Source: an uncultured Chloroflexota bacterium
GTDB taxonomy: Bacteria > Chloroflexota > Chloroflexia > Thermomicrobiales > UBA6265
DNA length: 40,479 nucleotides
NCBI GenBank assembly: GCA_937870845.1
Contig: CALMZR010000051.1
Span: 1 to 40,479 of the forward strand
Direction of reading: 5' to 3'
Of the stretch, positions 33,110-40,479 are shown piece by piece. The first letter of the stretch is position 1. The number at the start of each line of letters is the position of its first letter. Both the position numbers and the translations under genes were made by a program. Under the pieces are notes generated by a model. That model did not search any database and had not been told where the DNA came from. It saw only the letters and a program-made list of their open reading frames with translations.

Positions 33110-34105
33110 ATGCAATCCCGCGCCCCGCATCCGTGGGTGGCTTCGCGCAAGGGCTCCGTAGGTCTTGCGCTTCAGGCCGTCGCCGCCAGGAGCGCCGGCG
33201 ACCACGGCGCTGCGCTGATCCGTGCCGGACTCCACGCGGAGCGGTATGGTTACGATGCGTTTTTTCTCGGCGATCACCCCGCTTGGGCGCCCGACTGCTG
33301 GCTCCATCTGGCGGTGATCGCCTCGCAAACCAGCCGCATCCGGCTCGGGCAGATGGTGGCGGCCGCCCCCTACCGCAACCCGCTCTTGACCGCCCGCCTG
33401 CAATCGGACCTGGACCGCCTCAGCGGCGGCCGCTCCGTCCTCGGCCTCGGCATCGGCTGGAACGCCGCCGACTATGGTCTCGGAACCAACGAGTTCGACC
33501 GTATGGGCCTGCCGTATCCCGCTGTCCCCGCTCGCCAGGACGGTCTCGAAGAGGCCATCGCCATCATCCACGGGGTCTGGGGCAACGAGCCATTTTCGAT
33601 GATTGGGGCCTACTATTCAGCCGCCGGCGCCCAGGTCGATCCCCCAATCCAGGACGGCGGCGTCCCGCTCGTCGTCGCTGGCGGCGGAACCCGAACGCTC
33701 AACCAATTAGCGCGGCTGGGAGACGTTGCCAACTTTGGCCCCGGACCGGCCGGCAACGTCAACTCACCAGCCGATGCCAAAGCACGCCTGGCTGCCCTCG
33801 CGGAGCAATGCCGCGCGGTCGGCCGCTCGTATGACCATATCCTTCGCACGCATTTCACCCATTGGCTGTTGCTGGCCGAGACTGAGCGCGCTCTAGCCGC
33901 CAAAGTGACCCACTATTTTCCCGACGGTCTCGACCCGTTCTGGGGCGCCTATCTCGTCGCCGGCACGCCGGTATCGGTCGCCTCCCACTACCAGGAATAC
34001 GTCAATGCTGGGATCGAGTACTTCGTCGTGCAGACTCTCGATCCAGATGACGAAGAATCAATCGCGCTGGCTACTGCCGAGGTGGCGCCACGTCTGCAAC
34101 CCTAA
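33110..34105 (+). CDS. LLM-class (luciferase-like) flavin-dependent oxidoreductase
   Basis: The 331-aa TIM-barrel enzyme has YGYDAFFLGDHPAW, LHLAVIASQTSRIRLGQMVAAAPYRNPLLTARLQSDLDRLSGGRSVLGLGIGW and PLVVAGGGTRTLNQLARLGDVANFGP. These are the family's FMN/F420 cradle motifs. Which cofactor (FMNH2 or F420) it uses cannot be settled. AAAGGA lies 6 nt before the ATG. It is divergent from the small protein/trmH pair. Confidence 0.9.
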   Translation: MQSRAPHPWVASRKGSVGLALQAVAARSAGDHGAALIRAGLHAERYGYDAFFLGDHPAWAPDCWLHLAVIASQTSRIRLGQMVAAAPYRNPLLTARLQSDLDRLSGGRSVLGLGIGWNAADYGLGTNEFDRMGLPYPAVPARQDGLEEAIAIIHGVWGNEPFSMIGAYYSAAGAQVDPPIQDGGVPLVVAGGGTRTLNQLARLGDVANFGPGPAGNVNSPADAKARLAALAEQCRAVGRSYDHILRTHFTHWLLLAETERALAAKVTHYFPDGLDPFWGAYLVAGTPVSVASHYQEYVNAGIEYFVVQTLDPDDEESIALATAEVAPRLQP

Positions 34106-34170
34106 GTGTCGAATCCACTCGCGTACGTACGCGGAATGGCTCGCGAGCGCCGCGAGCGGCCCGTGATAAA

Positions 34171-34216
34171 CTGGAAACGTCTCGAGGCTGGCGAAATCGG
34201 CCAACCTGGAAACGTC
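34171..34216. repeat. Direct repeat CTGGAAACGTC, two copies 35 bp apart
   Basis: Exact 11-mers at 34171-34181 and 34206-34216 in the 243-bp gap before the charged-protein gene. They could be paired activator sites; a -10-like GATAAA overlaps the left edge. Function is not established. Confidence 0.4.
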
Positions 34217-34348
34217 GCCGAGGACCCGCTCGTTAGCAGCCTGTGGATGGGCAGGCGTCGAGGCAGGCGCGCATTCCATGGCCCCCTGGGGACGCGAGAC
34301 CACCGACACGCGGCGAGACGGCCGGCGACGGGTAGAGGGAAGAACGAC

Positions 34349-35128
34349 GTGGACGATCGCCGGCTGAAAATTGGATCCTGGCGCGAGGTGGGGCGCTCGG
34401 CCCTTGCTCGATCCGGAAAGCTCCTGTTTGGACTTGGCATGACCGCGGCGTTGCCGCCGGCCGGGTCCGGAGCCCGCAAAGACAAACGCGCCGAAGACGA
34501 CGCCGATGCCAGGAAGGAAGACCGTCGCGAGGCCAAGGCCGAGGACAACAGCCGCGACATCCAGAAGCAAAGCGACGCGAACGCGGAAAACTCCGAGACA
34601 TCCAACAACCGAACCAAAGACGAGAGCCAGGAAGGCAAGAACCGGACAGAAAAAGGCGAACGCCGGGAAGAGCGCACCGAGAGCAATGACACGTCCGTGA
34701 AAGATGAATCTACGGACGGAGCTCGGCGATCGGTCACTCGCCAGCAAGAAGCCAACGTCGACTCCTCTGACGACGATGGAGCTGGTCGTCGCGAGCGGAG
34801 CACAGAAGAACTGGCCCAGAACCTCGGCGATACGACCGACGACATTCTGCCGACCCCAACGGTGCCCAGCAACCCGAACATTCCCGTCGCCACGACCCCC
34901 GATCTGACCGACGCCGACCTCTTCATCGAAGCCAATCCCGATGTCATCGCCAGCGTCAGCACGAGCGGCGGGTTCGCCTTCGCCCGCTCCGGGAACGTCA
35001 TCGCCGTTTCCGGGCCGGACGGGGCGCAGATCATCCAGACCGACGACCCCGAAGATGTCGTCACCCCCTCCCCGTCTCCAAGCGAGCCCTCCGACGGCGG
35101 GAATAACGACATCGACTTTTCGAGCTGA
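34349..35128 (+). CDS. Low-complexity, highly charged protein with N-terminal hydrophobic segment
   Basis: About 259 aa, no recognised family. A hydrophobic stretch (about 20-40, SGKLLFGLGMTAALPPAG) may be a signal or anchor. It is followed by about 130 residues of Lys/Glu/Asp/Arg/Ser/Asn low complexity (ARKDKRAEDDADARKEDRREAKAEDN). A C-terminal part contains an ordered patch, SGGFAFARSGNVIAVSGPDGAQIIQ, between Pro/Thr/Asp-rich linkers. GTG at 34349 with GAGGGA upstream is preferred to the earlier track start. The long antisense ORFs here are mirror images of charged codons. A convergent gene of similar make-up faces it. Confidence 0.6.
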   Translation: MDDRRLKIGSWREVGRSALARSGKLLFGLGMTAALPPAGSGARKDKRAEDDADARKEDRREAKAEDNSRDIQKQSDANAENSETSNNRTKDESQEGKNRTEKGERREERTESNDTSVKDESTDGARRSVTRQQEANVDSSDDDGAGRRERSTEELAQNLGDTTDDILPTPTVPSNPNIPVATTPDLTDADLFIEANPDVIASVSTSGGFAFARSGNVIAVSGPDGAQIIQTDDPEDVVTPSPSPSEPSDGGNNDIDFSS

Positions 35129-35143
35129 TCCTCGCCCCACTTT

Positions 35144-35165
35144 GGGGCACGGCATGCCGCACCCC
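35144..35165. repeat. Dispersed palindrome copy between convergent charged-protein genes
   Basis: GGGGCACGGCA/TGCCGCACCCC, with two mismatches to the perfect copy at 31472. It lies 15 bp after the stop of the plus-strand gene and 53 bp from the stop of the minus-strand gene, where it may act as a bidirectional end-of-transcript hairpin. Confidence 0.6.
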
Positions 35166-35217
35166 GGCGTGAGGAATGCGTCTCTCCTGTTCCCGGTTGC
35201 TGAGGCGCGCCCAACAG

Positions 35218-36342
35218 CTACCGGTCGCGGTCGCGCTTCTTCTCTTTCCGGTCGGCGCGATCCTTCTTACTCTTGGACTTGGACTTCCTGTCCTTGCTCT
35301 TCTTGCCTTCGGACTTTCTGTCGTTGCCCTCGGCGTTCACCCCGTCGTCGCGCCCACTGCCACGATCCTGCTTCCGGGATTCGGATCTCGTCTCGCCGCT
35401 ATCGGACTCGGCGCGGGTGCGCGTGTCGTTCTCCTCATCACGGCCGGACCGGTTCTCCACCTTGACGCGGGGTTCCCGGTCTCGCGCTCGCTGCGCGAAC
35501 GACACGGTGCTCGCGCCGCCCGTTTCGATCGCTGGCGCGGCGGCCGCGTCGTCATCTCGCACGCGATTACCGCCGCGCGCCGAGACGAATACGTTGGTGT
35601 CGGAGCCGTCATCCCGGCTCGCCGCTACAGCGAGCTCTTCGTCGTCTCCAAACGGAAAGTTGGGGTCCGTGAAGAACGCCTCATCCCCCTCGAACGGAAA
35701 CTCGGCTTCGAGGACAAACGGAAAAGCTTCGAACGAAGGCGCGTGCCCGACGAATGAGGCCCCTTCGTCCTCCCCGCAGTCGATGCCGACGTATGCACGG
35801 CCAGTGACCGCGCCGACGTGGCATTCGGCGATGCCGATTGGCGCCTCGCCCCGGCCCGCCACGGCATGCACGCGGCCTGTGCCAAAGCCCGGCGGCAGCG
35901 CCGGCCCCGTCGCTGCCGCCGGAGCTGGCTCAGGGGCGACGTACGTCGTCGTGGCGTCCGCGGTCGGAGCCACGTAGACAGTCTCGACCGGCTGCCCGGC
36001 CGTGGCCGGCGGCGCTCCCTGATCGAGCAGCTCGACATCTTCGTCCTGCGCCGCGGGCGGCGCGCCGGCATCCAGCGTTTCGGGATCGGCGACGGCCGTT
36101 TCTTCTACGGGAGGTTCACTCTCGTCGAGCGTTTCGACGTCATCACCGGTTCCCTCCCCAACCTGCTCGATCGGCGGCGGCTCGACCTGCTGCGCCCAAC
36201 CGATCATGAAGCTGGCCGGGTTGGGGTCAACGGCCGGCGCCGGACCCGGCGGGGCGCCCATGGATACGATGCCCGAAACCCAGGTCAGCGACGCCACGAG
36301 AGCGGCGGAGAGCCACTCGTTGAGCCGGTCCCAGACGCCCAC
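35218..36342 (-). CDS. Exported acidic/low-complexity protein with basic C-terminal tail
   Basis: About 374 aa, no recognised family. The N-terminus resembles a signal peptide (WLSAALVASLTWVSGIVSMGAPP). Residues 60-150 are acidic and Pro/Ala-rich, and a middle ordered patch contains two cysteines (GIAECHVGAVTGRAYVGIDCGEDEGASFVGHA). The last 80 residues are Lys/Arg/Asp/Ser-rich, ending KKDRADRKEKKRDRDR. GTG at 36342, preceded by GGGATGGGG, is preferred over the track start at 36411. The composition suggests an extracytoplasmic disordered protein that may bind wall polymers or cations (inference). Confidence 0.6.
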   Translation of the reverse strand: MGVWDRLNEWLSAALVASLTWVSGIVSMGAPPGPAPAVDPNPASFMIGWAQQVEPPPIEQVGEGTGDDVETLDESEPPVEETAVADPETLDAGAPPAAQDEDVELLDQGAPPATAGQPVETVYVAPTADATTTYVAPEPAPAAATGPALPPGFGTGRVHAVAGRGEAPIGIAECHVGAVTGRAYVGIDCGEDEGASFVGHAPSFEAFPFVLEAEFPFEGDEAFFTDPNFPFGDDEELAVAASRDDGSDTNVFVSARGGNRVRDDDAAAAPAIETGGASTVSFAQRARDREPRVKVENRSGRDEENDTRTRAESDSGETRSESRKQDRGSGRDDGVNAEGNDRKSEGKKSKDRKSKSKSKKDRADRKEKKRDRDR

Positions 36343-36475
36343 AGCTACCCCATCCCTCGTCTTCGCCCAGACGACTTCCGCCGCACTCCCACGATTGAGG
36401 CTGCCGCACACTCACGGCCAGCGGGGCGCTGCGCCAAATGCGATCTCCCTATGCCCGATGGTTTCGCCAGCACCA

Positions 36476-37036
36476 TCAACTCACCGCCGCTGGTTGCAAA
36501 AGGAACCGACGGTCGAACCTCGGAGCGCAGCGTCCACACGACCAGGTTCCTTGCTTCTGCCGCGGGATTGCCATCCCGCACGCCGGGCACCGGTACAGGT
36601 ATCGTGCCGGCCGGCGCGGCGCCGGCAGCAGCGCGCTTCGGATCTCGTCGAGGCTGGCGCCGGTGAGCGCGGCCACGCGATGGGCGATGCGGTCGTGCCC
36701 GTGCTTGGCGTGCCGCCGCAGATCGCCATCCAGCCGGTCGCGCATGTGGATCAACTCTTCAGCGACGACGACCTCCAGCGCTCGCGGCCGCGCGAGGTCG
36801 ATGCGCGACAGATTGATCAGAATCAAGTGCTCGCTTCGGTGCGGCACATACGCATGCGCGCCCCCGATCGACGACCGGACCCGGCGCCCGAGCCACCCCT
36901 CGAACACCGAGCGGTCGGTCGTTGCCCGCAGCCGGTCGGTCGGGAGATCGAGCAGGATGATGTACCGTTGCAGCAGTTCGCGGGTTTCCGCGTGATCGAG
37001 CCGGTCGTCCACGACGCCGCCTTCCCTGGATCGCAT
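36476..37036 (-). CDS. SprT-like putative metalloprotein with C-terminal zinc ribbon
   Basis: A protein of about 186 aa. A helix VVVAEELIHMRDRLDGDLRRHAKHGHDRIAHRVAAL occupies the place of the SprT HExxH and following His. A C-terminal zinc ribbon follows (YRCPACGMAIPRQKQGTWSCGRC, four Cys). The first His of HExxH is Glu here (EELIH), so classical zinc-protease activity is doubtful unless other residues supply the ligand. I use ATG at 37036; the track start at 37174 overlaps the divergent receiver gene. Confidence 0.65.
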   Translation of the reverse strand: MRSREGGVVDDRLDHAETRELLQRYIILLDLPTDRLRATTDRSVFEGWLGRRVRSSIGGAHAYVPHRSEHLILINLSRIDLARPRALEVVVAEELIHMRDRLDGDLRRHAKHGHDRIAHRVAALTGASLDEIRSALLPAPRRPARYLYRCPACGMAIPRQKQGTWSCGRCAPRFDRRFLLQPAAVS

Positions 37037-37142
37037 CTGCCGGCCGGCGATACGGGCGCCGGCCTCACGAGCGGGGCGCGGGACGAGGCCATCATACCGT
37101 ATCGGACCTGCTCTCAATTCGTGAGCTGGGCCAGGAGCGAAG

Positions 37143-37595
37143 ATGCCGGCGCTGCAACGGCCACACCTCCTCATCGTCAGCGACGACCCGGACCTGAGCG
37201 ACTTCCTGGGCGAAGGTCTGGTCTACGCCGGCTTCTGGACCAGCGTCATCGCCAGCGCCGTGCAGACCCTGGAGGTGTTTCGCCTGCGCAGCTTCGACCT
37301 CGCAATCGTCGACGCCGAGCTCGGCGGCATCGGCGCACCGGAGCTGGTGCGACGGTTGCGAGGCCGATCGGACAGGTCTGCGGCGGCGGCCAGAACCGAC
37401 ATTCCCATCCTCGCGGTCGTTTCGGGGCCGACATTCGACGCGGCGCCATTGCTGCATGCAGGGGTCAACGCGGTCGTCTCGGCGCCGATCGAACTGCCGG
37501 ATCTGGCGCAATCCCTCCTCGGTCTCGTACGTGACTGGCGGCGGGAGCACCCGGAGCGCCTCTGGGCCGACCAAGCTGCCCAGACCACCTCATGA
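37143..37595 (+). CDS. Orphan response-regulator receiver-domain protein
   Basis: The 150-aa protein is essentially one CheY-like domain: LLIVSDDPDL (acidic pair), LAIVDAELGGIG with the phospho-acceptor Asp, and ILAVVSGPTFD (Ser). The position of the usual Lys-Pro is SAPIELPD, so the conserved lysine is missing. It may be a divergent or phosphorylation-independent receiver. AGGAG lies 5 nt before the ATG at 37143. No kinase gene adjoins it. Confidence 0.8.
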   Translation: MPALQRPHLLIVSDDPDLSDFLGEGLVYAGFWTSVIASAVQTLEVFRLRSFDLAIVDAELGGIGAPELVRRLRGRSDRSAAAARTDIPILAVVSGPTFDAAPLLHAGVNAVVSAPIELPDLAQSLLGLVRDWRREHPERLWADQAAQTTS

Positions 37596-37768
37596 CGCCG
37601 GGGCGGCAGACTTGCCAAACGGCCCGCGCCATGGCAACGTGGCGTGTACGGACACGGCTCTGGGCCGAATCGTTCCGGAACGGCCCCGCGACATCGTTCG
37701 TCTATGCTCGTGGCCCAGACTCGGTCGCGAGGCACGGCAAGATCGGGAATCCAGGAGTGGGTGCGGCG

Positions 37769-38680
37769 ATGAAGGTTTGGGCCGGTGTAATCGCGCTCTT
37801 GTTGGCTATGGGGATCATATCTCCGAGCGCATCGAGCGCGTCGACCGGGATGCCCTCGCATCTTACGAAGTCGTTCGCTCAGGAAGACGCCGACCTTGAC
37901 TGCGAGGATTTCAATACGCAGGAAGAAGCGCAGGCTGTACTGGACGAAGACCCCGCGGACCCGAACAACCTCGACCCCAACGCCGACGGCATCGCCTGCG
38001 CACTCTTGCCGTCCGCAGCAGACGTCGACCCGGCCGCGCGCGATGACGCCGCCGTCGCAACCGAGCAAGACACCGGCGATGAGACCCAGACCCGCGAAGA
38101 GCGCAGAGCGGCGCGTCAGGCCGAGCGCCCGGCGAATCAAGACGACGCGGCGCAAGATTCACCGGCGGTGACATGCGCCGACTACACCACGGCCGAAGAC
38201 GCCCAGGACGCCTTTGACGCGGACCCCGTGGCACTCGCCAACCTCGACGCCGACGGGAACGGCATCGCTTGTGAAGAGCTGTTGGATATCGAGCCAGAAC
38301 CCACCGACGAGGCGCCTACCCGCGCCGAGCGGCGTGCCCAACGCAACCAGGACGAGGAGCCCGCCGACGTCGAGATCGTCATTGACGCCCCGGCACGGCC
38401 GCTGGTGCGCGAGGACATCGACTGCATCGACTTCGCGTTTCAGGAAGAAGCGCAGCGGGTCTACAACCAGGATGTCTCGGACCCGTACAACCTCGATCCG
38501 AACGGAGACGGGTTCGCCTGCTCCTCGCTCCCATCGTCTGACCCGGTCGTCTCCCAGGTGCCACGCACGGGAACTGGAACGACGCAGGAGGCTGCTGCCG
38601 GCGCGTTGTTGGCGGCGAGCCTGGTCGCCGCGGCCGGGGCGACGAGTCTCCTTACGCGGCGCGAGGGTCGCCGCACCTGA
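37769..38680 (+). CDS. Secreted protein with three Excalibur calcium-binding domains and a sortase-like C-terminus
   Basis: The 303-aa protein has a signal peptide (MKVWAGVIALLLAMGIISPSASS). Three Excalibur repeats follow (about 42-81, 134-171, 215-255). Each has the pattern DxxCxDFxxxEEAQxxxxxDPxxxxxLDxxxDGxAC, with acidic DxDxDGxxC-type calcium loops. They are separated by acidic/Arg-rich linkers. The end, VPRTG (264-268), a hydrophobic helix (275-293) and RREGRR, resembles an LPxTG cell-wall sorting signal. I use ATG at 37769; upstream track residues are not signal-like. It ends directly against the phoU stop (TGATCA), with no bases between. Confidence 0.85.
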   Translation: MKVWAGVIALLLAMGIISPSASSASTGMPSHLTKSFAQEDADLDCEDFNTQEEAQAVLDEDPADPNNLDPNADGIACALLPSAADVDPAARDDAAVATEQDTGDETQTREERRAARQAERPANQDDAAQDSPAVTCADYTTAEDAQDAFDADPVALANLDADGNGIACEELLDIEPEPTDEAPTRAERRAQRNQDEEPADVEIVIDAPARPLVREDIDCIDFAFQEEAQRVYNQDVSDPYNLDPNGDGFACSSLPSSDPVVSQVPRTGTGTTQEAAAGALLAASLVAAAGATSLLTRREGRRT

Positions 38681-39352
38681 TCAATAGGTCGACACGTTGA
38701 TCTCGGTCAGCTCCCCGGTCTCGGCGAACACGACCCGCTCGCAGATGTTCGTCACGCGGTCTGCGATGCGCTCCAGGTTGTGCGACACCCACAGCAGATG
38801 CGTGGCGCGGTTGATGGTCGTCGGATCGGCCATCATGTACGTCAGCAGCTCGCGATACACTTGCTCATACAGGGCATCGACCTCGTCGTCGACAAGCGCA
38901 ATGCGCCGCGCCGCATCGGAATCCCCCTCGATGTAGGCCGTGATCGCGTCATTCAACATCCCTCGCGAAATCTCGGCCATCCGCGGAATGTCGACCAGCG
39001 GCTTGAGCAGCGGCTCGCTGGCCGTATCCACCACGATCTTGGCGATCCCCGCGGCGTGGTCGGCCATTCGCTCCAGGTCCGTAACGATATGAATGGCGGC
39101 GGCGATGTTGCGCAGATCCCCGGCCATCGGCGCCTGAGTGGCGATGATGCGCAAGGCGTCTTCCTCGATGCCCCACCGCTGGCTATTGACCGTTCGATCG
39201 GCGGTAATGATCTCCTCGGCCATCCGAACGTCCTGGTGCATCAACGCCTCGATCGCGCGGGAAATGGCCTTGTCGACCATACTCGACATGGCGACCACCG
39301 CGCCCCGTAGCGTTTCGAGTTCGTTAGCGTACTCAACGCGAACCATGGTCAT
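38681..39352 (-). CDS. phoU: Phosphate-specific transport regulator PhoU
   Basis: A 223-aa protein made of two PhoU three-helix bundles. Each repeat has the metal/acidic signature: DLRNIAAAIHIVTDLERMADHAAGIAKI in the first and HLLWVSHNLERIADRVTNICERVVF in the second. PhoU links the Pst transporter to the PhoR kinase and represses the pho regulon when phosphate is ample. It follows pstB by 43 bp on the same strand. It converges with the Excalibur gene, with stops back to back. Confidence 0.97.
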   Translation of the reverse strand: MTMVRVEYANELETLRGAVVAMSSMVDKAISRAIEALMHQDVRMAEEIITADRTVNSQRWGIEEDALRIIATQAPMAGDLRNIAAAIHIVTDLERMADHAAGIAKIVVDTASEPLLKPLVDIPRMAEISRGMLNDAITAYIEGDSDAARRIALVDDEVDALYEQVYRELLTYMMADPTTINRATHLLWVSHNLERIADRVTNICERVVFAETGELTEINVSTY

Positions 39353-39395
39353 TCCTGTTTCCTAACTAGCCGGCGGCGCGCTGCAAGGTTGCGTC

Positions 39396-40208
39396 TTAGC
39401 CGAAGCGTCCCGTGATGTAATCCTCCGTCCGCTGGTCCGACGGGTTGGTGAAGAGCTGTCGCGTCGGCGCTGCCTCGACCAACATCCCCATCCGATTCTC
39501 GCCCAACGAGAAGAAGACGGTCTGGTCGGAGACTCGCGCCGCCTGCTGCATGTTGTGCGTCACGATCACGATCGTGTATTGCCGTTGCAGCTCGCGCATG
39601 AGGTCTTCGATCCGCAAGGTCGATATTGGGTCAAGCGCACTGCACGGCTCGTCCATCAGAATCACGTCCGGGTTGATGGCCAACGTCCGCGCGATGCACA
39701 GACGCTGCTGTTGCCCGCCGGAGAGTGCTAACCCGCTCTCCCGCAACTTGTCCTTGACTTCGTCCCAGAGCGCCGCCTGCCGCAGGCACCGTTCGACCAA
39801 CTCGTCCGTATTGCCCCGGTACCCATTGATCTTTGCGCCCCACACGATATTGTCGTAGATCGACTTCGGGAACGGGTTTGGCTTCTGAAAGACCATGCCG
39901 ATGTGCTTGCGCACCTCGACGGGGTCGATTGATGAATCGTTGATGTTCATGCCGTGGTACTCGATAGACCCTTCGACCCGCGCCCCCGGGATGAGGTCGT
40001 TCATGCGGTTGATGCAGCGCAGCACGGTACTCTTGCCGCATCCGGACGGCCCGATCAGCGCCGTAATCTGATTCCTCGGCACCATGAACGAGACGCCGCC
40101 GACCGCGTGGAACCCACCATAGTAGACGTTGAGATCCGCGACGCGCACGACCGCCGGTATCGTCGGCGCCGAGGCGGTCATCATGTTGGATTCCAGCACA
40201 GTGCTCAT
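39396..40208 (-). CDS. pstB: Phosphate ABC transporter ATP-binding protein
   Basis: A 270-aa ATPase with Walker [10 protein letters not shown] (53-61), Q-loop [16 protein letters not shown], signature [16 protein letters not shown], Walker [17 protein letters not shown] and switch His [11 protein letters not shown]. The phrase [12 protein letters not shown] is specific to PstB. It powers high-affinity phosphate uptake with PstC/PstA. AGGAAG precedes the ATG at 40208. Confidence 0.98.
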   Translation of the reverse strand: MSTVLESNMMTASAPTIPAVVRVADLNVYYGGFHAVGGVSFMVPRNQITALIGPSGCGKSTVLRCINRMNDLIPGARVEGSIEYHGMNINDSSIDPVEVRKHIGMVFQKPNPFPKSIYDNIVWGAKINGYRGNTDELVERCLRQAALWDEVKDKLRESGLALSGGQQQRLCIARTLAINPDVILMDEPCSALDPISTLRIEDLMRELQRQYTIVIVTHNMQQAARVSDQTVFFSLGENRMGMLVEAAPTRQLFTNPSDQRTEDYITGRFG

Positions 40209-40260
40209 AAGGTCTTCCTCGCTGGCTCATTCTCACGCGGCGACAAGTCATCCCTGGCCC

Positions 40261-40479
40261 CTACCATCGCAGCCGCCGTCGCAGACGCTGCCGGAGAAAG
40301 ATCGCCAGTCCGTTCAGACTGAGGAGAACCGCCAGCAGCACGATGATCCCGGCCGCCGCGAGATCGTGAAACTCGTCCTGCGGCTTCGAGATCCAGTTGA
40401 AGATCTGGATCGGAAGCACGGTAAACAGATCGAGCGGATCGTCCGGCACGTAGCGAAGATAGGTCAGGGCTCCGATCGT
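40261..40479 (-). CDS. pstA: Phosphate ABC transporter permease PstA, C-terminal end (start beyond window)
   Basis: Reading the minus strand from the right edge, 72 in-frame codons ([37 protein letters not shown]...) end at 40261. They cover the last membrane helix ([22 protein letters not shown]) and basic tail [10 protein letters not shown]. The track starts at an internal GTG. Gene order pstA-pstB-phoU, with a 52-bp gap to pstB, is the standard pst operon order. Confidence 0.9.
   Translation of the reverse strand, partial: TIGALTYLRYVPDDPLDLFTVLPIQIFNWISKPQDEFHDLAAAGIIVLLAVLLSLNGLAIFLRQRLRRRLRW

Noticed and set aside
34058-35214. 365- and 370-aa minus-strand ORFs over the charged gene
   Set aside because: They are antisense reflections of charged codons, giving Leu/Val/Ser/Phe runs, and they overlap the end of the oxidoreductase.
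35176-35757. 193-aa hydrophobic plus-strand ORF that looks like a membrane protein
   Set aside because: Its hydrophobicity is the antisense image of Lys/Asp/Glu/Arg codons of the charged minus-strand gene. It has no convincing ribosome site.

Overview
This 40.5 kb window is very GC-rich and gene-dense. It looks like a chromosomal segment of a Chloroflexota bacterium, probably of the Thermomicrobia/Sphaerobacter type. That placement is inference: there is no rRNA in the window. It rests on GC content, frequent GTG and TTG starts, Tat and Excalibur secreted proteins, an SCO1664-like kinase, LLM oxidoreductases and Pst/PhoU together. I found no prophage, transposase, CRISPR array, tRNA or rRNA.

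Layout. (1) 1-10765, minus strand: a PhoR-like kinase (cut by the left edge) and its PhoB-like regulator, a thioesterase, a large PNP-like unknown protein, an NDUFA9-like reductase, a Crp/Fnr regulator with a good promoter and palindrome, an M20 peptidase, and a Ppx phosphatase carrying half of a CHAD domain, with the other half in the next overlapping gene. (2) 10901-15035: a small coiled-coil protein, then CapA and two tandem cell-wall amidases. (3) 15414-20029, plus: a sugar/polyol ABC transporter (binding protein, two permeases, no ATPase) and a zinc alcohol dehydrogenase, driven by a near-consensus promoter. (4) 20170-28531: TauE exporter, MATE pump, SCO1664-like kinase, YyaL, ProC, RNase Z, separated by small palindromic repeats. 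(5) 28681-31983: RusA, GuaA, a glutaredoxin-PDZ gene, MgtC. (6) 32005-38680: TrmH, a small zinc-binding protein, an LLM oxidoreductase, two low-complexity exported proteins, a SprT-like protein, an orphan receiver protein and a three-Excalibur surface protein. (7) 38681-40479, minus: phoU, pstB and the end of pstA.

The main discovery candidate is at 30871-31425. A gene encoding a glutaredoxin fused to a PDZ domain has an in-frame TGA exactly where the first active-site cysteine should be (TGA-Pro-Trp-Cys). A 7-bp hairpin with loop AGTT lies at the right distance downstream to be a bacterial SECIS. The ORF track misses the first 30 codons because it reads the TGA as a stop. I interpret this as a selenoprotein.

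Phosphate is a recurring theme: PhoR/PhoB at one end, PhoU/PstB/PstA at the other, and a Ppx plus split CHAD (polyphosphate-binding) module between them. A second theme is dispersed short palindromic elements in intergenic gaps. One of them sits between the binding-protein and permease genes, where such hairpins are known to set differential expression.
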